64,000 nucleotides of DNA from Pseudomonas sp. ICMP22404 (GTDB taxonomy: Bacteria; Pseudomonadota; Gammaproteobacteria; Pseudomonadales; Pseudomonadaceae), in the NCBI RefSeq assembly GCF_006227205.1, contig NZ_VCNG01000009.1, positions 217,043 to 281,042 of the forward strand, written 5' to 3'. Made by a program: the position numbers and the translations under genes. The notes beneath the pieces were generated by a model. It worked only from the letters and a program-made list of their open reading frames with translations, was not told where the DNA came from and ran no database searches. Shown here in pieces: positions 27,790 to 37,173 of this stretch (positions are counted from its first letter, which is position 1; the number at the start of each line of letters is the position of its first letter).

Positions 27790-28246
27790 GAGTTACGCCC
27801 TGGCTTTGTTTTTATGTAGCGGTGGCAGAGAAAGCGTCGACAACAGACGTGTGGCGACGATTTGCAGGCCCGCGAATTTATGACTGATGTTTCCCCAGGA
27901 AAGCCATCAGCCGATGCCCCTCGGCTTGGAACCGGTTGCACCTTGGCCGCGAATGCTATTCAACAAACGAAATAAGGTGCAACCAGTTTCGTTCAAATCA
28001 GTTGCACCTGATCGGTTTTCTCGAAAAAACCGTGTTTTTTGCTCCCTTTTAGTGCAGACAACCAGGGTCAGCTAGAAGCCAAAGCACTAAGGCGGTGCGA
28101 GATAGGCGTGCCGGACTTTTATTCCTGACAGGCTGCTTAATATTTCGTCAAAAAAAGGGTTGCACCCGGTTGCACCTCAATCAGCGCGCAGCTAATCTTG
28201 CGCCAGCTAATGCCACGCCGTACGTGGTAAACATGAGGATAAAAAT
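27790..28246. promoter_or_regulatory. putP-putA divergent control region with five GTTGCA operators
   Basis: 457 bases between divergent starts. GTTGCA, the core that the E. coli PutA ribbon-helix-helix domain recognises, occurs five times: 27935-27940, 27978-27983 (inverted), 28001-28006, 28159-28164 and 28169-28174. Most are in the longer context GGTTGCACC. The last two are ten bases apart and close to putA; the first three cluster towards putP. Proline-free PutA should repress both genes from here. No small gene is evident. Confidence 0.85.
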
Positions 28247-31200
28247 ATGGCTACCACCACCCTTGGGGTCAAACTCGATGACCCGACCCGCGAACGCCTG
28301 AAGGCCGCCGCAACCTCGATTGATCGCACGCCTCACTGGCTGATCAAGCAGGCAATTTTCAATTACCTGGAAAAACTCGAGGGTGGTGCAACCCTGACCG
28401 AACTGAACGGCTCGGTCCGCGCAGAGGGCGACGACGCTGGCGATGTCCAGGTCGATCACGCCCACCAGTGCTTCCTGGAGTTTGCCGAGAGCATCCTGCC
28501 GCAATCGGTGCTGCGCGCCTCCATCACCGCCGCTTACCGTCGCCCCGAGCCGGAAGTGGTGCCGATGCTGATCGAACAGGCTCGCCTGCCGGCCGAAATG
28601 GCCGAAGCCACCAACAAGCTGGCGGCGTCGATTGCGGAAAAACTGCGCAACCAGAAAAGTGCTGGCGGTCGTGCCGGTATTGTCCAGGGCCTGCTGCAGG
28701 AATTCTCCCTGTCGTCCCAGGAAGGCGTGGCGCTGATGTGCCTGGCCGAAGCACTGCTGCGTATCCCGGACAAAGGCACACGCGATGCGTTGATCCGCGA
28801 CAAGATCAGCACCGGCAACTGGCAACCGCACCTGGGCAACAGCCCGTCGCTGTTCGTCAATGCCGCGACCTGGGGCCTGCTGTTGACGGGCAAGCTGGTC
28901 GCCACCCACAACGAAGCCGGCCTGACGTCGTCCCTGAGCCGTATCATCGGTAAAAGCGGCGAGCCGATGATCCGCAAGGGCGTCGACATGGCCATGCGCC
29001 TGATGGGCGAGCAATTCGTCACCGGCGAAACCATCGCCGAAGCCCTGGCCAACGCCAGCAAATTCGAGTCCAAGGGTTTCCGCTATTCCTACGACATGCT
29101 GGGTGAAGCCGCACTCACCGAACATGACGCCCAGAAATACCTGGCCTCGTACGAACAAGCCATCCATTCGATCGGCAAGGCCTCCCATGGCCGCGGGATC
29201 TATGAAGGCCCTGGCATCTCCATCAAGCTGTCGGCCCTGCATCCGCGCTACAGCCGCGCCCAGTACGAACGCGTCATGGAGGAGCTGTACCCACGCCTGC
29301 TGTCGCTGACCCTGCTGGCCAAGCAATACGACATCGGCCTGAACATCGACGCCGAAGAAGCCGACCGCCTCGAACTGTCCCTGGATCTGCTGGAGCGCCT
29401 GTGTTTCGAGCCGAAGCTGACTGGCTGGAACGGCATCGGTTTCGTCATCCAGGCGTACCAGAAGCGCTGCCCGTATGTGATCGACTACGTCATCGACCTG
29501 GCCCGCCGCAGCCGCCATCGCCTGATGATTCGCCTGGTAAAAGGCGCCTACTGGGACAGCGAGATCAAACGTGCCCAGGTCGAAGGACTGGAAGGCTATC
29601 CGGTGTATACCCGCAAGGTGTACACCGACGTTTCCTACATCGCTTGCGCGCGCAAACTGCTGTCGGTGCCGGAAGTCATCTACCCGCAGTTCGCGACACA
29701 CAACGCCCATACTCTGTCGGCCATCTATCACATCGCCGGTCAGAACTATTACCCGGGCCAGTATGAATTCCAGTGCCTGCACGGCATGGGCGAACCGCTG
29801 TACGAACAGGTTGTAGGCAAGGTTTCCGAAGGCAAGCTGAACCGTCCATGCCGCGTGTACGCACCAGTCGGCACCCACGAGACGCTGCTGGCCTACCTGG
29901 TTCGTCGCTTGCTGGAAAACGGCGCCAACACCTCGTTCGTCAACCGCATCGCCGACCAGTCGATTTCCATTCAGGAACTGGTGGCCGACCCGGTCGCCAG
30001 CATCGAGCAGATGGCGACCGTGGAAGGCGGTTTCGGCCTGCCGCACCCACGCATTCCGCTGCCACGCGACCTGTACGGCAGTGAGCGCGCCAACTCCAGC
30101 GGCATCGACATGGCCAACGAACATCGCCTGGCCTCGCTGTCCTGCGCCCTGCTGGCGACAGCCCATAACGAATGGAAAGCCGCACCGATCCTCGGTTGCG
30201 CCGCCAGCGAAGAAACCCCGGCACCGGTGCTGAACCCATCCGACCACCGCGACGTGGTCGGCCACGTGCAGGAAGCCACGGTTGCAGACGTCGACAACGC
30301 CATCCAGTGCGCCCTCAACGCCGCACCGATCTGGCAAGCCACACCACCGGCGGAGCGCGCTGCGATTCTCGAGCGTGCCGCCGATCTGATGGAAGGCGAG
30401 ATCCAGCCCCTGATGGGCCTGCTGGCCCGTGAAGCCGGCAAGACCTTCGCCAACGCCATCGCCGAGGTCCGTGAGGCGGTGGACTTCCTGCGCTACTACG
30501 CGGTGCAGGCGCGCAACGATTTCACCAACGATGCCCACCGCCCGTTGGGCCCCGTGGTCTGCATCAGCCCATGGAACTTCCCACTGGCGATCTTCAGCGG
30601 CCAGGTCGCCGCCGCGTTGGCCGCCGGCAACCCGGTACTGGCCAAGCCGGCCGAACAAACGCCGCTGGTTGCCGCCCAAGCCGTACGCCTGCTGCTCGAA
30701 GCCGGCATTCCGGAAGGTGTGCTGCAACTGCTGCCGGGCCGTGGCGAAACCGTCGGCGCCCGATTGGTGGGCGATGAGCGGGTCAAGGGCGTGATGTTCA
30801 CCGGTTCCACCGAAGTCGCCCGCCTGCTGCAACGCAACATCGCCGGTCGCCTGGACAATCAGGGTCGTCCGATCCCGCTGATCGCCGAAACCGGCGGCCA
30901 GAACGCCATGATCGTCGACTCCTCGGCCCTGACCGAACAAGTGGTGATCGACGTGGTGTCGTCGGCCTTCGACAGCGCCGGTCAGCGCTGCTCGGCCCTG
31001 CGGGTCCTGTGCTTGCAGGAAGATTCAGCAGACCGTGTCATCGAAATGCTCAAGGGCGCCATGGCCGAATCGCGCCTCGGCAATCCCGAGCGCCTGTCCG
31101 TCGACATCGGTCCGGTGATCGATGCCGAAGCCAAGGCCGGCATCGAGAAGCACATCCAGGCCATGCGCGACAAAGGTCGCACCGTGTACCAGATGGCAAT

Positions 31201-32200
31201 CGCCGACAGCGACGAGTGCAAGCGCGGCACCTTCGTGATGCCAACCCTCATCGAGCTGGAAAGCTTCGATGAGTTGCAGCGCGAGATCTTTGGTCCGGTG
31301 CTGCACGTGGTGCGCTACAAGCGCAAGGAGCTGGACCAGTTGATCAACCAGATCAATGCCTCCGGCTATGGCCTGACCCTGGGCGTGCACACCCGCATCG
31401 ACGAAACCATCGCCAAGGTGATCGACAACGTCCATGCCGGCAACGTCTACGTGAACCGCAACATCGTCGGTGCCGTGGTCGGTGTACAGCCGTTCGGTGG
31501 TGAAGGCCTGTCGGGCACCGGTCCGAAGGCCGGTGGTCCGCTGTACCTGTACCGTTTGCTGTCGACACGACCGACCGATGCGATCCAGCAGTCCTTCGTG
31601 CGTAGCGACGCCGCCAGCGCACCGGACGTGCGCTTGCGCGAAGCCATGAGCAAACCGCTGACCGCCCTGCAAGCCTGGGCCGACAGCCAGAAACTCGCCG
31701 AACTGAGCACTCTGTGCGTGCAGTTTGCGGCTCAATCGCAAAGCGGTATCACCCGCCAACTGACCGGCCCGACCGGCGAGCGCAACAGCTACGCCATCCT
31801 GCCACGCGAGCACGTGCTCTGCCTGGCCGACGTGGAAGGCGATCTGCTGACGCAACTGGCCGCCGTGCTGGCCGTGGGTGGCTCGGCCATGTGGCCGGAA
31901 ACCGACACGAGCAAGGCCTTGTTCGCACGCTTGCCGAAGGACATCCAGGCGCGCATCCAGCGTGTATCCGACTGGACCAAGGACGATGTGGTGTACGACG
32001 CGGTCCTGCATCACGGCGACTCGGATCAACTGCGCAGCGTTTGCCAGCAAGTGGCCAAGCGTCCCGGTGCCATCGTCGGCGTCCATGGCTTGTCCCAGGG
32101 GGAAACCGGCATCGCGCTGGAACGCCTGGTGATCGAGCGGGCGTTGAGCGTCAACACCGCTGCGGCGGGCGGTAACGCCAGCCTGATGACCATCGGTTAA
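28247..32200 (+). CDS. putA: Trifunctional PutA: repressor, proline dehydrogenase, P5C dehydrogenase
   Basis: 1317 residues. The N-terminal ribbon-helix-helix (TTLGVKLDDPTRERLKAAA, residues 1-47) binds put operators. The proline dehydrogenase barrel (about 260-560) has RLVKGAYWDSEIKRAQ and YEFQCLHGMGEPLYEQV and uses FAD. The aldehyde dehydrogenase domain (about 650-1110) has Glu881 in ETGG and the nucleophile Cys915 in GQRCSA. The C-terminal 150 residues form the flap domain of long trifunctional PutAs. It converts proline to glutamate with channelled P5C and binds the membrane when reduced. GAGG lies before ATG. Confidence 0.98.
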   Translation: MATTTLGVKLDDPTRERLKAAATSIDRTPHWLIKQAIFNYLEKLEGGATLTELNGSVRAEGDDAGDVQVDHAHQCFLEFAESILPQSVLRASITAAYRRPEPEVVPMLIEQARLPAEMAEATNKLAASIAEKLRNQKSAGGRAGIVQGLLQEFSLSSQEGVALMCLAEALLRIPDKGTRDALIRDKISTGNWQPHLGNSPSLFVNAATWGLLLTGKLVATHNEAGLTSSLSRIIGKSGEPMIRKGVDMAMRLMGEQFVTGETIAEALANASKFESKGFRYSYDMLGEAALTEHDAQKYLASYEQAIHSIGKASHGRGIYEGPGISIKLSALHPRYSRAQYERVMEELYPRLLSLTLLAKQYDIGLNIDAEEADRLELSLDLLERLCFEPKLTGWNGIGFVIQAYQKRCPYVIDYVIDLARRSRHRLMIRLVKGAYWDSEIKRAQVEGLEGYPVYTRKVYTDVSYIACARKLLSVPEVIYPQFATHNAHTLSAIYHIAGQNYYPGQYEFQCLHGMGEPLYEQVVGKVSEGKLNRPCRVYAPVGTHETLLAYLVRRLLENGANTSFVNRIADQSISIQELVADPVASIEQMATVEGGFGLPHPRIPLPRDLYGSERANSSGIDMANEHRLASLSCALLATAHNEWKAAPILGCAASEETPAPVLNPSDHRDVVGHVQEATVADVDNAIQCALNAAPIWQATPPAERAAILERAADLMEGEIQPLMGLLAREAGKTFANAIAEVREAVDFLRYYAVQARNDFTNDAHRPLGPVVCISPWNFPLAIFSGQVAAALAAGNPVLAKPAEQTPLVAAQAVRLLLEAGIPEGVLQLLPGRGETVGARLVGDERVKGVMFTGSTEVARLLQRNIAGRLDNQGRPIPLIAETGGQNAMIVDSSALTEQVVIDVVSSAFDSAGQRCSALRVLCLQEDSADRVIEMLKGAMAESRLGNPERLSVDIGPVIDAEAKAGIEKHIQAMRDKGRTVYQMAIADSDECKRGTFVMPTLIELESFDELQREIFGPVLHVVRYKRKELDQLINQINASGYGLTLGVHTRIDETIAKVIDNVHAGNVYVNRNIVGAVVGVQPFGGEGLSGTGPKAGGPLYLYRLLSTRPTDAIQQSFVRSDAASAPDVRLREAMSKPLTALQAWADSQKLAELSTLCVQFAAQSQSGITRQLTGPTGERNSYAILPREHVLCLADVEGDLLTQLAAVLAVGGSAMWPETDTSKALFARLPKDIQARIQRVSDWTKDDVVYDAVLHHGDSDQLRSVCQQVAKRPGAIVGVHGLSQGETGIALERLVIERALSVNTAAAGGNASLMTIG

Positions 32201-32249
32201 CGCCTTAGGCTGGGCAGCCGCAATGGTTGTCCAGCCTGCACAGCCTTGC

Positions 32250-32337
32250 GTGGGAGCGAGCCTGCTCGCGATAGCGTAGTCACATAAAAAACAGATGTGA
32301 CTGACAGACTGTCATCGCGAGCAGGCTCGCTTCCACA
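32250..32337. repeat. REP pair after putA
   Basis: GTGGGAGCGAGCCTGCTCGC and an inverse arm with one mismatch (GCTTCCAC) about 45 bases away. It lies in the 242-base gap between putA and the acyl-CoA dehydrogenase gene. Confidence 0.9.
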
Positions 32338-32442
32338 TTGATTAGCGTCGGCCTCACCTCTCCATCACTGCCATCAATCATCCTGTTCAGCCTCTATTCC
32401 CGGTTCTAGACTCGGCCCCATTCCAAAGAAAGGTAGGCCGCC

Positions 32443-34245
32443 ATGTCCGAGACGTTGCTCAGTTCCCGTAATCTGGCTTTCGAGCTGTACGAAGTCCTCG
32501 ATGCCGAGGGCCTGACCCAGCGCGAGCGGTTCGCCGAACACAATCGCGAAACCTTCGACGCGGCCATCGGCACGGCCCGCAGCATTGCCGAGAAATACTT
32601 CGCCCCCCACAACCGCAAGAACGATGAAAACGAACCACGCTACGAAGACGGCCAGGCCATTCTCATTCCAGAGGTGAAACCGGCCGTGGACGCCTTCCTC
32701 GAGGCTGGTTTCCTCAACGCCGCGCGCAGTTTCGAGGCCGGTGGCATGCAACTGCCCACGTTGCTGTCCCAGGCCTGCTTCGCCCACTTTCAATCCGCCA
32801 ATGCCGCTTCAACCTCCTATCCGTTCCTGACCATGGGCGCGGCGAACCTGATCGAGAGCTTCGGCGACGAGGAGCAGAAACGCCGCTTTCTGCAACCGAT
32901 GATCGAGGGTCGCTTCTTCGGCACCATGGCCCTGACCGAACCCCATGCGGGCTCTTCGCTATCGGATATTCGTACACGTGCAGAGCAGGCGCCCGATGGC
33001 ACCTATCGACTCAAGGGCAACAAGATCTTCATTTCCGGAGGCGATCATCCGCTGTCGGAAAACATCGTGCACATGGTCCTGGCAAAGCTGCCGGACGCTC
33101 CGCCTGGTGTTAAGGGCATCTCGCTGTTTATCGTGCCCAAGTTCCTGGTCAACGAGGACGGCAGCCTCGGTCAGCGCAACGACGTGCTCCTGGCCGGGCT
33201 GTTCCACAAAATGGGTTGGCGCGGGACCACTTCCACGGCGCTGAACTTTGGCGACAACGGTGAGTGTGTCGGATACCTCGTAGGAAAACCGCATCACGGA
33301 TTGAGCTACATGTTCCAGATGATGAACGAGGCTCGGATCGGTGTCGGGATGGGCGCGGTGATGCTGGGTTACGCCGGCTATCTGTACTCCCTCGACTACG
33401 CCCGCGAACGCCCACAGGGACGGGTCCCCGACAGCAAGGACCCGACCACCGCCCCCGTGGCGATCATCCAGCATGCCGACGTGCGCCGCATGCTGCTGAC
33501 CCAGAAGGCCTACGTTGAAGGCTCGTTCGACCTGGGCCTGTACGCGGCCCGGCTGTTCGACGACACCACCACCCTAGAAAGCGAAGCCGAGCGTCGACGG
33601 GCCCATGAACTGCTGGACCTGCTGACCCCGGTCGTCAAATCCTGGCCCTCGGAGTTTTGCCTGAAGGCCAACGAGTTGGCGATCCAGATCCTCGGCGGTC
33701 ATGGCTACACCCGTGAGTACCCGGTCGAGCAGTATTATCGCGACAACCGCCTGAACCCGATCCATGAGGGCACCCACGGTATCCAGTCCCTGGACCTGCT
33801 GGGCCGCAAGCTGGCGCAGAACGGCGGTGCCGGGCTCAAGCAACTGATCCGCCTGGTGGCCGACACCAGCGAACGCGCCCAGGTCTACGAATCATTGACG
33901 CCCCTGCGTCAGCCACTGGAAGCCCTGGTGGCGCGCCTGCAATCGGTCACCCTCGGCCTGCTGACGGACCTGGCCCAAGGCAAGGTCAACAGCAGCCTTG
34001 CCAACTCGGCGCTGTACCTCAAGGTGTTCGGCCATATGGTCATCGGCTGGCGCTGGCTGGAGCAGGCTATCCGTGCCGAGGAAGGCCTGGCCAAGGGCAA
34101 CGCCGCAGATCACGATTTCTATCAGGGCAAGCTGCAAGCGGCCCGGTACTTCCTGACCTGGGAAGTACCGGGTTGTCATCATGAGCTGGCGCTGCTTGAG
34201 GCACGGGATGACACGTGCCTGGAGATGCGGGACGAGTGGTTCTGA
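32443..34245 (+). CDS. Acyl-CoA dehydrogenase (600-residue type)
   Basis: 600 residues, larger than short-chain enzymes because of a C-terminal extension, like P. aeruginosa PA5020. It introduces the first double bond of beta-oxidation with FAD, handing electrons to ETF. Seen: FFGTMALTEPHAGSSLSD (FAD contact), KIFISGG, and YYRDNRLNPIHEGTHGIQ with the catalytic base Glu442. The SD AAAGG is upstream of ATG. It is monocistronic, flanked by REPs. Chain-length preference is not clear from sequence. Confidence 0.92.
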   Translation: MSETLLSSRNLAFELYEVLDAEGLTQRERFAEHNRETFDAAIGTARSIAEKYFAPHNRKNDENEPRYEDGQAILIPEVKPAVDAFLEAGFLNAARSFEAGGMQLPTLLSQACFAHFQSANAASTSYPFLTMGAANLIESFGDEEQKRRFLQPMIEGRFFGTMALTEPHAGSSLSDIRTRAEQAPDGTYRLKGNKIFISGGDHPLSENIVHMVLAKLPDAPPGVKGISLFIVPKFLVNEDGSLGQRNDVLLAGLFHKMGWRGTTSTALNFGDNGECVGYLVGKPHHGLSYMFQMMNEARIGVGMGAVMLGYAGYLYSLDYARERPQGRVPDSKDPTTAPVAIIQHADVRRMLLTQKAYVEGSFDLGLYAARLFDDTTTLESEAERRRAHELLDLLTPVVKSWPSEFCLKANELAIQILGGHGYTREYPVEQYYRDNRLNPIHEGTHGIQSLDLLGRKLAQNGGAGLKQLIRLVADTSERAQVYESLTPLRQPLEALVARLQSVTLGLLTDLAQGKVNSSLANSALYLKVFGHMVIGWRWLEQAIRAEEGLAKGNAADHDFYQGKLQAARYFLTWEVPGCHHELALLEARDDTCLEMRDEWF

Positions 34246-34275
34246 GTCGGGTCGATCTGGCTATACCCGATCCCA

Positions 34276-34480
34276 TTGTGGGAGCGAGCCTGCTCGCGAT
34301 GGCGGCCTGACAGCCGACCTGTTTCTTCCCAGCTATACCCGATCCATTGTGGGAGCGAGCCTGCTCGCGATGGCGGCCTGACAGCCGACCTGTTTCTTCC
34401 CAGCTATACCCGATCTATTGTGGGACGAGGTACGACCTAAGGCCTTCAGGCCGCCTGTGCGAGCAAGGGTGGCCCCACAA
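34276..34480. repeat. Tandem REP-containing direct repeats
   Basis: A unit of about 72 bases (CTATACCCGATCC..., a REP arm GTGGGAGCGAGCCTGCTCGC, then GATGGCGGCCTGACAGCC...) occurs twice in a row from 34261. A third copy begins at 34404 but diverges after GTGGGACGAG into a different weak palindrome ending near 34480. It lies between the convergent dehydrogenase and zapA genes. Confidence 0.88.
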
Positions 34481-34508
34481 TGAGATGCAGGGCCGACAGA
34501 CATAACAA

Positions 34509-34811
34509 TCAGGCCTGCTGAATCGTCTTGGAAATGACATCGACCGTGGCATCGACCTGCTCCTGGCAACGGTCGAGTTCTGCCTGGTGCTGCTTTTGCA
34601 TTTCTATCTGCTGCGAGCACAGGTTCATGGCCGCCAGCACCAACAGACGATCGCCGATCAGCGTCGGATACTTTCTCTTGGTATCGGCCAGGGCAGCCTT
34701 GAGCATTGCAGCGGCGTCCAACAGGGTCTGTTCCTGCCCGGCCGGCGCCTTGATCGAATAGTCTTCTCCCAGGATCGAGACGACCGTCACCCCATCGGCA
34801 CGGTGCTTCAT
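34509..34811 (-). CDS. zapA: Cell division protein ZapA
   Basis: 100 residues. An N-terminal globular part (VTVVSILGEDYSIKAPAGQE, then LLDAAAMLKAAL) is followed by a C-terminal coiled coil (EMQKQHQAELDRCQEQVDAT), the ZapA pattern. It bundles FtsZ at the division ring. The start overlaps the stop of the ZapB-like gene by four bases. In other Pseudomonas the pair sits beside ssrS (6S RNA) and the 5-formyl-THF cyclo-ligase gene; neither is here. Confidence 0.93.
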   Translation of the reverse strand: MKHRADGVTVVSILGEDYSIKAPAGQEQTLLDAAAMLKAALADTKRKYPTLIGDRLLVLAAMNLCSQQIEMQKQHQAELDRCQEQVDATVDVISKTIQQA

Positions 34812-35038
34812 GCGCTGACAGGACCGGTGCTGGCCCGCTCGATCAAGGCCTGGATACGGGCGGCGGTAGTGCCGTGGAGTTCTTCCTGTTCCATCAGGCT
34901 CAATTGCAGGCTTTCATTTTCATCCTTGGCCCTGGCAAGTTCCGCGCTCAGGGTTTCGTTCAAGCCGGTGAGGTGACGATTCTGTTGCACCAGGTCATTG
35001 ACCAGTTGCTCCAGCTGGCTGAGGGATGTTTCCAACAT
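34808..35038 (-). CDS. ZapB-like small coiled-coil protein (TIGR02449 type)
   Basis: 76 residues, almost entirely coiled coil: MLETSLSQLEQLVNDLVQQN, then heptads through residue 60. It belongs to the small family always found just before zapA in pseudomonads and resembles ZapB in size and structure. Likely partner of ZapA at the division site (inferred from coupling: ATGA overlap with zapA). The 256 bases upstream to the chemoreceptor start contain nothing else recognisable apart from the divergent promoters that must be there. Confidence 0.85.
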   Translation of the reverse strand: MLETSLSQLEQLVNDLVQQNRHLTGLNETLSAELARAKDENESLQLSLMEQEELHGTTAARIQALIERASTGPVSA

Positions 35039-35294
35039 ATTGATTTCCAGGCTTTTTCAGGGGCGCGTACGATAAAGAAAAGTCACCGCCGATGCCATGG
35101 CTTGCAGGACGACGGTGCTTCGCTGGCGAGTTGTAGAGACTGCGAATGGGGAATCTGGTTCCTGCCCTTCGTCGCACCGACGATGTGGCTGTGTGACAAA
35201 AGCACGCAGCTGCCTCAAGACTTCAATCCCATGACCGATAAGTCAGTGACACCAGCCATAGCCCGCACGGACGCGCTTCTTCCCGGTACCTTCC

Positions 35295-36920
35295 ATGTCC
35301 CTACGTAATATGAATATCGCGCCGCGGGCGTTCCTGGGTTTTGCCCTGATCGGCGCCCTGATGCTGGCGCTTGGGGTGTTCGCCCTGACCCAGATGAGCA
35401 AAATCCGCAGTTCCGGCGAAAACATTGTCGAGAACAGCGTGCCCAGCATCCAGGCCCTGGACGAATTCACCCAGCTCACCCTGCGCCTGCGCGTATTGTC
35501 CTATCGCTTGCTGGTCAACCGCGAGCCGGATATCCAACAGAAAACCTTTGAGCTGTTCGAACAACGCAACCAGCAGATCCGCGCGGCCCAGACCGCCTAT
35601 GAAAAACTCATCAGCGCCCCTGAAGAGCGGGCCGCTTATGACCAATACGTGCAACTGCTGGGTCAGTATCGTCAGCTCGAAGAGCGGATGAAGACACTGT
35701 CACGCAACAATCAGATCGATGAATTGCGCACACTGCTCAACACTGAGCTGCTGAGTAATTCCGACGCCATCAATGCTGTCATCAACCGGTTGATGGAGAT
35801 CAACAATCAGCAAGCCGAAGCGCTCAACCAAGGTGCGACACAACAGTACTCGACAGCTTTCAACTGGGTCGTCGCGCTACTGGTCATCGCCACCGGCCTG
35901 ACTCTGTTGTTTGCCTGGCTGCTGACTAACAGCATTACCCGCCCGATTGGCAGCGCCCTGGGTGCCGCCGAAGAAATCGCCAAGGGCAACCTGACCCGGC
36001 CGATCACCGTGGATGGCAATGACGAAGCCGGTCGCCTGCTGCGGGCAATGGCGACCATGCAGGAAAAACTGCGCGACACCCTGCAGCGGATCTCCGGCTC
36101 GGCGACCCAGCTGGCTTCCGCCGCCGAAGAGCTCAACAGTGTCACCGACGAAAGCGCCCGCGGCCTGACCCAGCAGAACAACGAAATCGAACAGGCCGCT
36201 ACCGCAGTCAATGAAATGACCAGCGCCGTGGAAGAAGTGGCGCGCAATGCGGTCAGCACCTCCGAGGCGTCGAAGAACGCTACCTCTTCCGCTGGCGACG
36301 GTCGGGACCTGGTGCAGGAAACCGTCAGCGCCATCGAACGCATGAGCGCCGACGTGCAAGGCACGGCCACGCTGATCGGCAACCTGGCCGATGAGTCCCG
36401 CGACATCGGCAAGGTGCTGGACGTGATCCGTGGCCTGGCGGACCAGACCAACCTGCTGGCCCTGAACGCCGCCATCGAAGCCGCTCGTGCCGGTGAAGCC
36501 GGTCGCGGCTTTGCCGTGGTCGCGGATGAAGTGCGCGCCCTGGCCCATCGCACCCAACAATCGACCAGCGAAATCGAACGCATGATCGGCAGCATCCAGA
36601 ACGGCACGGAGCAGGCCGTGGACTCGATGCGCAACAGCACCGAACGCGCCGAGTCGACGCTGAACATCGCCCGCGGCGCCGGCCTGTCCCTGGACACCAT
36701 CAACACCGCCATCGTCGAAATCAACGAACGCAACCTGGTGATCGCCAGCGCCGCCGAAGAACAGGCCCAAGTGGCTCGTGAAGTGGACCGCAACCTGGTG
36801 AACATCCGCGACCTGTCGGTGCAATCGGCCACCGGCGCCAACCAGACCAGCGCCGCCAGTGCCGAACTGTCGCGCCTGGCGGTGGACTTGAACAGCATGG
36901 TGGGGCGCTTCAGCCTCTGA
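35295..36920 (+). CDS. Methyl-accepting chemotaxis protein with four-helix-bundle sensor
   Basis: 541 residues. TM1 at about 11-31, a periplasmic helical sensor at 32-187 (4HB type, no Cache fold seen), TM2 at about 189-211 (WVVALLVIATGLTLLFAWLL), HAMP to about 265, then the cytoplasmic signalling hairpin whose tip carries DQTNLLALNAAIEAARAGE near 381-399. The C-terminus GRFSL lacks a CheR/CheB pentapeptide. Ligand unknown. In P. aeruginosa no chemoreceptor occurs at this point of the locus. Confidence 0.95.
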   Translation: MSLRNMNIAPRAFLGFALIGALMLALGVFALTQMSKIRSSGENIVENSVPSIQALDEFTQLTLRLRVLSYRLLVNREPDIQQKTFELFEQRNQQIRAAQTAYEKLISAPEERAAYDQYVQLLGQYRQLEERMKTLSRNNQIDELRTLLNTELLSNSDAINAVINRLMEINNQQAEALNQGATQQYSTAFNWVVALLVIATGLTLLFAWLLTNSITRPIGSALGAAEEIAKGNLTRPITVDGNDEAGRLLRAMATMQEKLRDTLQRISGSATQLASAAEELNSVTDESARGLTQQNNEIEQAATAVNEMTSAVEEVARNAVSTSEASKNATSSAGDGRDLVQETVSAIERMSADVQGTATLIGNLADESRDIGKVLDVIRGLADQTNLLALNAAIEAARAGEAGRGFAVVADEVRALAHRTQQSTSEIERMIGSIQNGTEQAVDSMRNSTERAESTLNIARGAGLSLDTINTAIVEINERNLVIASAAEEQAQVAREVDRNLVNIRDLSVQSATGANQTSAASAELSRLAVDLNSMVGRFSL

Positions 36921-36951
36921 CCTGTTCGCGTTGCGGGCTTTGCTCTCTTCT

Positions 36952-37036
36952 GTGGGAGCAAGGCTTGCCCGCGATGAAGGCACCACGCTTCCTGGGCCCT
37001 GCTTCGGCCTCATCGCGGGCAAGCCTTGCTCCCACA
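36952..37036. repeat. REP pair after the chemoreceptor gene
   Basis: Arms GTGGGAGCAAGGCTTGCCCGC and GCGGGCAAGCCTTGCTCCCAC, a co-varying variant of the family, around 43 bases of spacer. Confidence 0.88.
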
Positions 37037-37173
37037 GCAGCGAAAAATCTCCGCCCCCTGAAGGCAAGCCAAACCTTTTTTGACAGCATCGCATTTCAAC
37101 AGGTTAGAATCGCTGGCACGCAGACTGCATGGTCAGTTTGTGCCCGTCTTTCAGTTTTCCCGGAGTACTGCCT

